7,729 nucleotides of DNA, taken from NCBI GenBank assembly GCA_030049565.1, contig JASIKQ010000647.1, positions 1 to 7,729 of the forward strand, read 5' to 3'. Numbering within the stretch: the stretch's first letter is position 1; each line of letters begins with the position of its first letter. Shown here piece after piece: positions 1 to 6,791 of the stretch. The position numbers and the translations under genes are program-made. This DNA comes from Candidatus Sulfotelmatobacter sp. (GTDB lineage: Bacteria; Acidobacteriota; Terriglobia; Terriglobales; Acidobacteriaceae). The notes under the pieces were generated by a model, which had not been told where the DNA came from, ran no database searches, and was given only the letters and a program-made list of their open reading frames with translations.

Positions 1-1
1 T

Positions 2-1027
2 GTAGATCCCAACCAGAACGGCTACCTCGTCGGCCAGACTACCTCAAGCAACCTTCAGGTCGCCGGTTCGTTCCCAGGCGCTGGCGGAAGCAGTCTCAAC
101 GGCGTTCCTCCCGACGCCTTTATCGTCAAATGGGGAACTGCAACCGATCTATCGCTCTCCTCGGTGCCGCCTATTATTTCGCCAATAGGAACGGTAAGCG
201 CGGGCAATCAGGTCACCGTCACTTATACCGTTTCTAACCAGGGACCGGACCCGGCGACGAACATCACTATCAACGGTTTGGTCACCCAGCCTGCGACCTT
301 CAACAGCGCCAGTGTCGCTTCGGGCACGTGCAGCACGCCCACGGGCAGCACAGTCGTCTGCGAGTTGCCAACTCTTCAGGCGGGATCAACCACGACTGTG
401 AACTTCGTTGTGACTCCGATGGCGGAGGCGAGCTATCAGGTGACGGCTACGGTTTCCGCCGCCAACAACACCAATACCGCCAACTCCGAAATTGCTTCGT
501 TCAACGCGGGCGGCTATACCATGCAGATCAATCCCTCCTCGCAGACTGTGGTCGCCGGTTTGCCCGCAACCTATTCCGTGACTGTGTCTCCGCTGCCGCT
601 GTTCGGAGCCGCGGTGTCCCTCAGTTGCAGCGCCTTGCCCACCGGCGCCACGTGCAACTTCACAACCAAATCTCTGGTCTTGAACGGACCCCAGTCCACC
701 GTTCTGAACATTACAACCACCGCACAACCCGTGCCGGTTGCCGACTCACACTCCGGCCGGCGGTTGCTCTATGCCATGTGGCTGATGGTTCCCGGGTTGG
801 CTTTGTGGGGTCTGGGCGCACGTAGCAAGCGACGCCGCAACCGGCTGTTGATCTGGCTGGCGCTGTGCGTGGTGTTTACTCTCATTTTCCTGCTGCCCGC
901 CTGCGGCCACCCCACTCCGCAGCCCACGGTGAGCGGAACACCTTCCGGAACTTACCCGCTCACCGTCACGGCGACTTCGGGCACCTTCACGCAGAGTGTG
1001 CCGTTCACGTTGACAGTGACGCCGTAG
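2..1027 (+). CDS. C-terminal part of an SBBP beta-propeller-repeat surface protein with DUF11-like and Ig-like domains (5' end outside window)
   Basis: The frame is open from the left edge, so the visible 341 residues are the C-terminus of a longer protein. Fragment residues 1-47 match an SBBP beta-propeller repeat (GYLVGQTTSSNLQV, then DAFIVKW). About 58-165 is a DUF11/CARDB-like beta-sandwich (VTYTVSNQGPDPATNITI). About 172-245 starts an Ig-like domain of acidobacterial type (INPSSQTVVAG). Two hydrophobic segments follow, about 255-273 and 282-300, separated by a basic loop (SKRRRNR) that should be cytoplasmic. The second ends in a lipobox-like LLPAC (Cys301). The last 30 or so residues (GTPSGTYPLTVTATSG and on) look like the closing strands of the interrupted Ig-like domain. 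The GTG at 164 is internal, not the start. The likely role is an envelope-anchored adhesion or scaffold protein; this is inferred from domains only and its ligand is unknown. A 5-bp inverted repeat at 1034-1046 follows the stop but has no T-tract. Confidence 0.85.
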   Translation, partial: VDPNQNGYLVGQTTSSNLQVAGSFPGAGGSSLNGVPPDAFIVKWGTATDLSLSSVPPIISPIGTVSAGNQVTVTYTVSNQGPDPATNITINGLVTQPATFNSASVASGTCSTPTGSTVVCELPTLQAGSTTTVNFVVTPMAEASYQVTATVSAANNTNTANSEIASFNAGGYTMQINPSSQTVVAGLPATYSVTVSPLPLFGAAVSLSCSALPTGATCNFTTKSLVLNGPQSTVLNITTTAQPVPVADSHSGRRLLYAMWLMVPGLALWGLGARSKRRRNRLLIWLALCVVFTLIFLLPACGHPTPQPTVSGTPSGTYPLTVTATSGTFTQSVPFTLTVTP

Positions 1028-1096
1028 GGGAGCCTCGAGCTTCGAGCAATCTGCCCTCAGATGAAGCCTTCTGAAGTGTCGTGCTCATGATTCGGC

Positions 1097-1102
1097 TAGA
1101 CT
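1097..1102 (+). promoter_or_regulatory. Possible -10 element for a leaderless yyaL-like transcript
   Basis: TAGACT ends six bases before the ATG at 1109, which is the usual distance from a -10 box to the first transcribed base. No purine-rich ribosome-binding site precedes the ATG (the bases just before it are CTAGTTTC). The simplest reading is a transcript starting at or next to the ATG. No convincing -35 box is seen 16-18 bp upstream. The 81-bp gap 1028-1108 holds nothing else I can support. Confidence 0.3.
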
Positions 1103-1108
1103 AGTTTC

Positions 1109-3412
1109 ATGACCACCTCCACCCTCAACTCCCTCGCTCACGCCTCCTCTGCTTACCTGCGATCTGCCATGCATCAGCCGATCCACTGGCATGAGTGGGG
1201 CGAGGAGGCATTTGCGACTGCGCAGCGCGAGAACAAGCCGATGCTGCTCGATATTGGCGCGGTGTGGTGCCACTGGTGTCATGTGATGGATCGCGAGTCG
1301 TACGACGACGCGGAAGTGGCGGCGATCGTGAATGAGCATTTTGTGGCGGTGAAGGTGGATCGCGATGAGCGCCCAGATATCGACAGCCGCTATCAAGCCG
1401 CGGTCAGCGCGGTCAGCGGACAGGGAGGGTGGCCGCTGACGGCGTTTCTCACTCCCGACGGCAAACCGTTTTATGGCGGCACATATTTTCCTCCGACGGA
1501 TGGCTACGGTCGGCCAAGCTTTAAGCGTGTGCTACTTAGCATCGCCGCTGCCTACAAGGAGAAACACGGCGACGTCATCGAGCAAGCCAAAATGGTCGAA
1601 AGTGCCATAGCGCATGCGGAATCATTTAGCCGCCGCGACGGGAAGGTTACAGAATCGGTGATCCATGCCATCGAGAAATCGGCCTTCAGCATGTTCGATG
1701 CGCGGAATGGGGGGTTCGGAAACGCGCCGAAATTTCCTCATCCCTCGGTGCTGGATTTGTTGATCGAGAGGTGCGCAAGAAAAGCCAAAATCCCCATTTC
1801 TCGCGCAAACAGCGCGGGAGAAATAGGGCACCCATCAGAAACGGATCGCTCGGGCGACCAACCGCGCAACGTTATCGTCACTACCCTTGAGCACATGGCC
1901 AATGGGGGCGTTTACGACCAGCTTGCGGGCGGGTTTCATCGTTACTCCGTCGATGAGCGCTGGATCGTCCCGCACTTCGAGAAAATGTGTTACGACAACT
2001 CCGAGCTGCTGAAGAATTACGTACACGCGTATCAGGCCGTCGGCTCGGAATTCTTTGCGAGTGCCGCGCGCGACATCATTCGCTGGATGGACGAGTGGTT
2101 GAGCGACCGCGAGCACGGCGGCTTCTATGCTTCGCAGGATGCCGACATCAACATGGATGACGATGGCGACTACTTCACCTGGACTTTAGACGAAGCGCGA
2201 GCCGTGCTCACGGCAGAGGAGGCCCAGGTTGCGTCGCTGCACTATGACATCAACGAAATCGGCGAGATGCATCACAATCCGGCCAAGAATGTGCTTTATG
2301 TGCGGGCGCCGGTTGACGAAATTTCCCGCCGTATGAACTTGAGTGAAGATCGTGTGCGCCAACTGCTCGATTCGGCTAAGAAAAAAATGTATGCCGCGCG
2401 TTTGCAGCGGCCGACGCCGTATGTCGACAAGACGGTCTATGTAGCGTGGAACAGCATGTGCGTGTCGGCATATCTGGAAGCCGCGAAGGTGATGCCCCTT
2501 AAGCATGCGAAACAGTTCGCGCTGCGCTCTCTGGATCGAGTTCTCGCCCGGGCCTGGAAGCAGGGCGATGGTAGCAGGGCCGACATCAGCGCCGGGAGCA
2601 AACACCCCGGAGCTGGACGGCTCTTGCATGTGGTGGCTTATTCGGATCCGAAGACTGAGCACCGCGAGATCTCGGGGTTTTTGGATGATTACGCCGCGAC
2701 TGCCTTGGCGTGCCTGGACGCGTATGAGGCGACGGCCGATCTGAGCTATTTCAAATTTGCCCATGCCATTGGCGATGCCATGATCGCGCATTTCTTCGAT
2801 GCGACTGCGGGAGGCTTCTTCGATGCTGAGCCAGCCGACGACGGCAAGAGCCTGGGCGTGCTTGCGACCCGCCGCAAGCCGATTCAGGATTCACCCACGC
2901 CGGCGGGAAATCCCATGGCCGCGATCGTGCTGCTGCGCCTGCACGATTACCTCGGTGATGCCGCGTATCGCGACAAAGCCGAGCAAACGCTGGAAGCATT
3001 TGCGGGAGTAGCTGGTCAGATGGGGATTTTCGCGGCGACGTACGGTATCGCGGTGGCGCACCTGCTGGAGCCGCACATGCAAGTGGTTGTGATCGAGGCT
3101 GAGGAATCGCAAGGCAAGGTCGAAGGGCAAGCCGATGAAAAGGCCGATGAACTGGCGACGGTTGCGAACTCAGCGTTTTGGTTTAACAAGAGGGTGATTC
3201 GATTCAAGGCGAGCCAGGCTGTGGCTGTGAATCTTGCCCCATCGCTGGCCGCGACCATCCCGAACCTGCCGCAGTTGAAAACTGGAAAGTCGTTTGCCGT
3301 TTTGTGCTCTGGATTCTCTTGCCAACCGCCAGTTACCGATGTAGAGGAGCTCCGCAAACAGTTGGAGTTGGCCGCTGGGAAGCGCGGCTGGGGCAGCGAT
3401 ACGGGGCAATAG
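1109..3412 (+). CDS. YyaL/SPATA20-like protein: DUF255 thioredoxin-fold domain plus (alpha/alpha)6 toroid domain
   Basis: This is a 767-residue protein of the YyaL/SSP411 (DUF255) family, somewhat longer than the roughly 650-700 usual for the family. Residues ~8-165 are the thioredoxin-like domain, with the family opening (PIHWHEWGEEAF, 24-35), the active-site-like WCHWCHVM (Cys54 and Cys57) and VKVDRDERPDID. The rest resembles the N-acylglucosamine 2-epimerase/cellobiose epimerase toroid, with GGVYDQLAGGFHRYSVD, PHFEKM (Cys294 where Leu is usual), GFLDDY (523-528), PTPAGNPMAA and the C-terminal CSGFSCQPPV (733-742). There is no signal peptide, so it is probably cytoplasmic. No reaction has been established for the family that I can state; redox and sugar-related roles have been suggested from its folds. 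Residues ~225-246 are an extra segment encoded by a palindromic repeat. The ATG at 1109 is chosen because family homology begins within ten residues of it. The gene converges with the oxidoreductase operon. Confidence 0.93.
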   Translation: MTTSTLNSLAHASSAYLRSAMHQPIHWHEWGEEAFATAQRENKPMLLDIGAVWCHWCHVMDRESYDDAEVAAIVNEHFVAVKVDRDERPDIDSRYQAAVSAVSGQGGWPLTAFLTPDGKPFYGGTYFPPTDGYGRPSFKRVLLSIAAAYKEKHGDVIEQAKMVESAIAHAESFSRRDGKVTESVIHAIEKSAFSMFDARNGGFGNAPKFPHPSVLDLLIERCARKAKIPISRANSAGEIGHPSETDRSGDQPRNVIVTTLEHMANGGVYDQLAGGFHRYSVDERWIVPHFEKMCYDNSELLKNYVHAYQAVGSEFFASAARDIIRWMDEWLSDREHGGFYASQDADINMDDDGDYFTWTLDEARAVLTAEEAQVASLHYDINEIGEMHHNPAKNVLYVRAPVDEISRRMNLSEDRVRQLLDSAKKKMYAARLQRPTPYVDKTVYVAWNSMCVSAYLEAAKVMPLKHAKQFALRSLDRVLARAWKQGDGSRADISAGSKHPGAGRLLHVVAYSDPKTEHREISGFLDDYAATALACLDAYEATADLSYFKFAHAIGDAMIAHFFDATAGGFFDAEPADDGKSLGVLATRRKPIQDSPTPAGNPMAAIVLLRLHDYLGDAAYRDKAEQTLEAFAGVAGQMGIFAATYGIAVAHLLEPHMQVVVIEAEESQGKVEGQADEKADELATVANSAFWFNKRVIRFKASQAVAVNLAPSLAATIPNLPQLKTGKSFAVLCSGFSCQPPVTDVEELRKQLELAAGKRGWGSDTGQ
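1792..1828. repeat. Palindromic REP/MITE-like element embedded in frame in the yyaL-like gene
   Basis: The left arm is CCC (1792-1794) plus ATTTCTC (1796-1802) plus GCGC (1803-1806). The right arm is GCGC (1812-1815), GAGAAAT (1818-1824) and GGG (1826-1828). Together they make 14 base pairs with one C/A mismatch, a GG bulge and an AAACA loop. The element is bounded by AAAAT on the left and CACCC on the right. From memory, similar short palindromes with AAAATCCC and GGGCACCC edges are dispersed in acidobacterial genomes; I could not check this. It encodes residues about 226-242, in the stretch between KFPHPSVLDLLIER and TTLEHMANGGVYD, where the family normally has a shorter linker. No certain target duplication is seen. 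Confidence 0.6.
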
Positions 3413-3430
3413 CGAAGTTGCAAATCCTGC

Positions 3431-5617
3431 TTACGCCGCCGCGCCAATCTGAAAGGGCAATCGTCGCAGCCGTTTTCCGCCAGCGGCGAAAATTGCATTG
3501 GCGACCGCGGGGGCGATCGCCGGGACGCCCGGCTCTCCCATACCTCCGCAGTCCTCTTTGCTCTGCACCAGATGTACTTCGATGGGCGGAGCTTCGCTGA
3601 TGCGAATCGGATCGTAGCCGTCAAAATTAGTCTGCTCTACGGCCCCGTTCTTTATGGTGATTTGGTTTTTCAACGCCGCGCTCAATCCAAAGATGATCGC
3701 GCCCTCGGTTTGCGAGCGCACCGATTCGGGATTGACGATCTGGCCGCAATCGACCGCGGCAATCACGCGGTCGACCCTGAAAGTCTTGGCGTCAACGATC
3801 GTAACTTCCGCCACCTCGCAAAAATAACTTCCGAAAGAGTGATAGGCCGCGATGCCGCGTCCGCGTTGTTTCGGCAGAGGATTCGACCAGCCCGATTTCT
3901 CGGCAGCCAGTTCCAACACTCCCCGCAGGCGTGCCGGATCGGGGCTGTATTCGTAGCGCGGTTTCCAGCCTGCCGGTTTGACCAGCAGCGCCTTGCGGAA
4001 CCCGACCGGATCTTTTCCTGCGGCGGCAGCCAGTTCGTCGATAAAGCATTCCACTGCGAACCCGTTGAAGGAATGCTCAACCGAACGCCACCAGGCTCGC
4101 GGCACGGAGCTGGCCACGGGGTTGTAGTCCACACGCACATTAGGAATCGCGTAGGGCATTTCGCGCGCTCCACCCACCTCGCCGTTGCCGGCATCGTCCT
4201 TCGGATGCCAGAAGGCGGCAATCGAAGTCGAAGCTAGCGTGTGCTGCCAGGCGGTCGGACGTCCTGCAGCGTCAACCGCTCCCAGCATTCGATGACACGC
4301 GGCCGGCCGGTACAAGTCGTGAGTCATGTCATCTTCACGCGTCCAAACAAGTTGCACCGGCTTGCCTACAACCTTGGCGACCTGCGCGCCTTCGGCGGCA
4401 AAGTCGGCCATGTAGCGGCGGCCAAATCCGCCGCCCATCAGGGTTGTGTGTACATTTACCTTCGGCGCAGGGAGACCTAGAATCTTCGCGACCGTGCGCT
4501 GCACCCAATCGGGAGACTGCGTCGGCGCCCACACTTCGCACTCACCAGCGCGCGCGTGCATGGTGATATTCATCGGTTCCATGGTGGCGTGCGCGAGAAA
4601 GGGAAGTTCATAGACTGCCTCCACCCGCTTCGCGCTGTTCGACAACGCAGCCTCTACGTCCCCATCATTGCGCGCGCTTTTGCCTGGGTGATGCGCGGCT
4701 GCAAGCAAAGCTTCGTGCAGCGCCTCAGTCGATTCCGAAACCGAAGGCCCGTTGTCCCACGATGTCTGCAAAGCCTCGCGAGCCTTGATCGCAGTCCACG
4801 TCGAATCCGCAACCACGGCGACTCCGCCCGCGGTGTGCATGTCTTCGCCGATGGCAGGTATTTCAAAAACTTCGCGAACGCCGGGCATTGCCTTGGCCTT
4901 GGCGGCGTCGAAGTGAGCCGGCTTGCCTCCAAACGCGGGACATCTGGCCACGACCGCAAACAGCATCTCTGGTACCCGAACGTCAATTCCGAATTGCGCG
5001 CTGCCGTTGGATTTCGCTGGGATATCGACTCGCGGGATGGGATGGCCGATCAATTCGAACTTGGAAGGATCCTTGAGCGGCACTTTCTCCGGGTCGGGCA
5101 GTGCCAGATTGGACGCGGCTTCCACTAGTTCTCCATAACTGGCGCGCCGTGAGGATGCGCGGTGCAGCACTTCTCCCTTGCGGGCAGTGCAGTCCTTTCG
5201 CGGAACACTCCACTTCGTGGCCGCGGCCGTGATCATCAACTCGCGCACCGTCGCCCCAGCCTGACGCAGCGGGGTAAAGTTCTCCTCGGTGCTTCCGCTG
5301 CCCCCGGTTCCAAGATGCGGATACAAATCCGGCCGCGTCTCGGCCTGCTCGATGCTCATCGAGTTGAAATCGACCTCCGCTTCTTCCGCCAGACACATGG
5401 CCAACCCGGTGCGAATGCCCTGGCCCATCTCTGATTTAGCCACGATTAGCGAAATCTGTCCGCTTGGTTTCACGTGGATGTAGGCAATGAAAGGGCTGGG
5501 CACAGGCTTTTTCTTTATTTCTTGCGCCAGCAGCGACCTAGGGAAGCGCACACCGATGATCAGGCCGGCGCCGGTGACTGCCCCTCCTGCGATAAAGGCG
5601 CGACGATTGATGGGCAC
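3431..5617 (-). CDS. iorB-like: Molybdopterin-binding large subunit of a xanthine oxidase family enzyme, isoquinoline 1-oxidoreductase beta-like (IorB)
   Basis: This is a 728-residue catalytic subunit, a usual length for the family. It hydroxylates an N-heterocycle or oxidises an aldehyde using water and a molybdenum cofactor; the substrate cannot be read from sequence. The N-terminus is a Tat signal ([10 protein letters not shown], then a hydrophobic stretch and LLAQ near 29-32), so the enzyme should be periplasmic. Cofactor-binding motifs are MGQG (64-67), AHATMEPMN (342-350), GGGFGRR (395-401) and [16 protein letters not shown]. The catalytic glutamate is Glu695 in GMGEPGVP. The start is the GTG at 5617, with AGGAG eight bases upstream (CTGACC and spacing) and two bases after the stop of the small-subunit gene, which implies translational coupling. 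The frame stays open upstream to 5962, but that stretch overlaps the small subunit and looks non-coding. No cytochrome c subunit or XdhC-like chaperone follows; the next gene converges 18 bp away. Confidence 0.93.
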   Translation of the reverse strand: MPINRRAFIAGGAVTGAGLIIGVRFPRSLLAQEIKKKPVPSPFIAYIHVKPSGQISLIVAKSEMGQGIRTGLAMCLAEEAEVDFNSMSIEQAETRPDLYPHLGTGGSGSTEENFTPLRQAGATVRELMITAAATKWSVPRKDCTARKGEVLHRASSRRASYGELVEAASNLALPDPEKVPLKDPSKFELIGHPIPRVDIPAKSNGSAQFGIDVRVPEMLFAVVARCPAFGGKPAHFDAAKAKAMPGVREVFEIPAIGEDMHTAGGVAVVADSTWTAIKAREALQTSWDNGPSVSESTEALHEALLAAAHHPGKSARNDGDVEAALSNSAKRVEAVYELPFLAHATMEPMNITMHARAGECEVWAPTQSPDWVQRTVAKILGLPAPKVNVHTTLMGGGFGRRYMADFAAEGAQVAKVVGKPVQLVWTREDDMTHDLYRPAACHRMLGAVDAAGRPTAWQHTLASTSIAAFWHPKDDAGNGEVGGAREMPYAIPNVRVDYNPVASSVPRAWWRSVEHSFNGFAVECFIDELAAAAGKDPVGFRKALLVKPAGWKPRYEYSPDPARLRGVLELAAEKSGWSNPLPKQRGRGIAAYHSFGSYFCEVAEVTIVDAKTFRVDRVIAAVDCGQIVNPESVRSQTEGAIIFGLSAALKNQITIKNGAVEQTNFDGYDPIRISEAPPIEVHLVQSKEDCGGMGEPGVPAIAPAVANAIFAAGGKRLRRLPFQIGAAA

Positions 5618-5619
5618 GG

Positions 5620-6078
5620 TCAGGCTCCTTTCGCGGCGCGGTGAATGGCATGCCGAATCCGCTGATAGACGCCGCATCGGCAGAGGTTGCCGAGCATAGC
5701 GGCATCGATTTGCTCGTCTGTGGGATTTCGCGTTTGCGCCAGCAGAGCCGCCGCAGCCATGATTTGCCCCGATTGGCAATATCCGCATTGCGGCACCTGC
5801 TCGGCAATCCACGCCAACTGCAAGGGATGAGAGCTGTCCACTGACAACCCCTCGATGGTGGTGATCTTCCGCTCGCCCACCGACGACACTGAAATTTGAC
5901 ACGAGCGCACCGCCTCGCCGTTTAGATGAACCGTGCACGCGCCACACAGTCCCTCGCCGCAACCATATTTAGTTCCGGTCAGGTTCAGCTGGTCGCGCAA
6001 CACCCAGAGCAGGGGAGTATCGGGATCAACATAAACCTCGTGAGGAGTGTTGTTGATGAGCAGACGGATGGAGGCCAT
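5620..6078 (-). CDS. iorA-like: [2Fe-2S] small subunit of the molybdenum hydroxylase, isoquinoline 1-oxidoreductase alpha-like (IorA)
   Basis: This is a 152-residue electron-transfer subunit passing electrons from the molybdenum site in the large subunit to an outside acceptor. The N-terminal plant-ferredoxin-like domain carries Cys40, Cys45, Cys48 and Cys60 ([17 protein letters not shown]). The C-terminal helical domain carries Cys98 and Cys101 (QCGYCQSGQ) plus Cys133 and Cys135 ([15 protein letters not shown]). All eight cluster ligands are present. There is no signal peptide; it is expected to leave the cell bound to the Tat-exported large subunit. The start chosen is the ATG at 6078 (MASIRLLIN), preceded by GGAG seven bases upstream; an in-frame ATG at 6096 lacks this and adds six residues outside the family fold. 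It is the first gene of a two-gene operon, with a 2-bp gap before the large subunit. Confidence 0.94.
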   Translation of the reverse strand: MASIRLLINNTPHEVYVDPDTPLLWVLRDQLNLTGTKYGCGEGLCGACTVHLNGEAVRSCQISVSSVGERKITTIEGLSVDSSHPLQLAWIAEQVPQCGYCQSGQIMAAAALLAQTRNPTDEQIDAAMLGNLCRCGVYQRIRHAIHRAAKGA

Positions 6079-6111
6079 GGGAGAACTCCGCGGCAACTAT
6101 GACGTGCGAGA

Positions 6112-6140
6112 AGGCTAAACGGAATCAAACAACGATGCAA
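6112..6140 (-). promoter_or_regulatory. Candidate promoter of the iorA-iorB-like operon
   Basis: On the - strand, TTGCAT (6140-6135) and TAGCCT (6117-6112) are 17 bp apart. This would start a transcript near 6105, with a 5' leader of about 27 bases containing the GGAG site of iorA. The -10 match is weak. The case rests mainly on spacing and on the need for a promoter below the upstream terminators. Confidence 0.25.
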
Positions 6141-6162
6141 GCGGATTACCAGCTTCGCAGTG

Positions 6163-6181
6163 AAAAAGATGGCAGCCGCCA
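6163..6181 (-). terminator. Weak second terminator candidate
   Basis: On the - strand, TGGC-GGCT-GCCA (6181-6170) is followed by TC and then five T (6167-6163). The stem has only four base pairs, so alone it would be poor. It lies just beyond a better terminator and could act as backup. Confidence 0.2.
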
Positions 6182-6196
6182 GGAGCAAATCACAGC

Positions 6197-6236
6197 AAAA
6201 AAACAGGACTGACGGGTTATGTATAAAATCCGTCAG
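6197..6236 (-). terminator. Intrinsic terminator of the small-peptide transcript
   Basis: On the - strand, CTGACGG (6236-6230) pairs perfectly with CCGTCAG (6215-6209) around a 14-base A/T-rich loop, and seven consecutive T follow (6203-6197). Five bases separate stem and T-run, slightly more than ideal. It ends transcripts coming from the peptide gene. As it also lies upstream of iorA, it could be an attenuator for that operon if transcription reads on. Confidence 0.6.
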
Positions 6237-6248
6237 CCCGAAGAGTGC

Positions 6249-6330
6249 GAGCCCAAAGGGTTCGGCCCACGTTACTACAGGTTACTTTGGTGACCTTGCG
6301 GTCCCGCCATAACCAGGTTTAACTTCTGGC
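6249..6330 (-). other. Structured 3' UTR or small-RNA region between the peptide stop codon and its terminator
   Basis: Reading on the - strand from the stop codon, CCAG (6329-6326) can pair with CTGG (6316-6313). Next is a 35-base imperfect hairpin (6314-6280), closed by GGTTA/TAACC and capped by GACC-GCAA-GGTC, a GNRA tetraloop. Then comes CCC-TTT-GGG (6260-6252) within a wider arm. The first two helices compete for bases 6313-6314, so two folds are possible. The region has no convincing ORF. I do not recognise it as a known riboswitch or RNA family. Confidence 0.45.
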
Positions 6331-6501
6331 TCACATCGGCGGCAAGCCACCGCTGTTGTCGCACTTCTGTTGTAAGGTTTGTTGCGCTGGGCACACGATT
6401 ATCGGCCCTCCGTCCGGGGCGGGAACCTGCGGAACGGCGACCGATAGGACTGTGCCCACTAATCCAAACATCAGGACCGAAATCCTGAGTGTCTGTTTCA
6501 T
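6331..6501 (-). CDS. Small secreted peptide with two cysteines, 56 residues, unknown function
   Basis: The peptide has a classic Sec signal: basic MKQTLR, then a hydrophobic core (ISVLMFGLVGTVLSVAV), with possible signal peptidase I sites after Ala22 (SVA) or Ala28 (VPA). The mature part, about 28-34 residues, is rich in Pro, Gly and Gln, has two cysteines (Cys37 and Cys47) nine residues apart that could form a disulphide, and ends in GGLPPM. The ATG at 6501 is chosen because GGAG lies upstream at normal spacing (GGAGTGACCCT-ATG), the signal peptide starts there, and a consensus -10 box lies inside the longer open frame that begins at 6573. It has its own promoter and terminator, so it is a monocistronic gene. 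I do not recognise its family. A secreted signal, inhibitor or envelope factor are all possible; none is shown by the sequence. Confidence 0.65.
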   Translation of the reverse strand: MKQTLRISVLMFGLVGTVLSVAVPQVPAPDGGPIIVCPAQQTLQQKCDNSGGLPPM

Positions 6502-6561
6502 AGGGTCACTCCTACCACGCCCGTAGTGCACCAAAAACTGTGCTAGTTGGCGCGGGTACGA

Positions 6562-6592
6562 ATTATACGGCACCCGTCAAGTTCCATTTCAA
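6562..6592 (-). promoter_or_regulatory. Candidate sigma-70-type promoter of the small-peptide gene
   Basis: The - strand has a perfect TATAAT (6567-6562). TTGAAA (6592-6587) lies 19 bp upstream, slightly long for a -35 spacing. Transcription would start near 6555, giving a 5' UTR of about 54 bases before the ATG at 6501. A TTGACG at 6580-6575 is only seven bases from the -10 and is unlikely to act as its -35. The rest of the 6593-6771 gap shows no gene I can support. Confidence 0.5.
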
Positions 6593-6771
6593 GTGCATCC
6601 GGCCACTTCCGCGTTACGACAAACGTGCGTGCTCACTGTCACGGAAAACGCTCGCGGTAACCCACGCAGCATGAGAGAAAGAGTGAAACATACCTAATGC
6701 ATCACTTTAATGATCGCTGCCGAGAAGTGTGACCGCTCGTGGCGAGGCTGGGAATTTACGAAATGCGAAAT

Positions 6772-6791
6772 CGAAGCGAAATTACGCTTCG
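6772..6791 (-). terminator. Hairpin overlapping the stop codon of the 7-TM gene, weak terminator candidate
   Basis: On the - strand, CGAAGCG (6791-6785) pairs with CGCTTCG (6778-6772), seven perfect base pairs around a 6-base loop that contains the TAA stop codon (6784-6782). The bases after it are T-rich (ATTTCGCATTTCG) but there is no T-run. It could slow transcription or protect the mRNA end. Confidence 0.25.

Noticed and set aside
1762..1848. GATCG at 1762-1766 and 1844-1848 as a target-site duplication flanking the palindrome
   Set aside because: The repeat is only five bases, is not adjacent to the palindrome ends, and its 82-bp spacing is not a multiple of three, so removing that unit would break the frame.
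2585..2615. A second possible palindrome in the yyaL-like gene (CCGGG...CCCGG)
   Set aside because: The stem is only five base pairs with a long loop and lacks the edges seen at 1792-1828, although this protein segment also looks somewhat longer than usual.
2186..2791. Long antisense open frame (201 codons) opposite the yyaL-like gene
   Set aside because: It is a shadow of a GC-rich coding region; no domain, signal or ribosome-binding site supports it, and the + strand protein is clearly conserved.
3572..4237. Long + strand open frame (221 codons) opposite the large oxidoreductase subunit
   Set aside because: It is antisense to a well-supported gene, with no recognisable protein features.
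5618..5962. In-frame N-terminal extension of the large oxidoreductase subunit up to 5962
   Set aside because: It fully overlaps the small-subunit gene, reads as low-quality Arg/Gly-rich sequence, and the GTG at 5617 has a good AGGAG site directly before a Tat signal.
6300..6330. Resemblance to 5S rRNA fragments (AGAAGTTAAACC and GGTTATGGCGG on the - strand)
   Set aside because: The two matches are short, in the wrong order and without the rest of a 5S fold; taken as chance.
6502..6573. Longer start at 6573 for the small peptide
   Set aside because: The added 24 residues would precede the signal peptide, and the consensus -10 box lies inside them; ATG 6501 has a proper ribosome-binding site.
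6562..6580. TTGACG and TATAAT as a -35/-10 pair
   Set aside because: They are only seven bases apart, far too close for sigma-70; TTGAAA further upstream is a more plausible partner.
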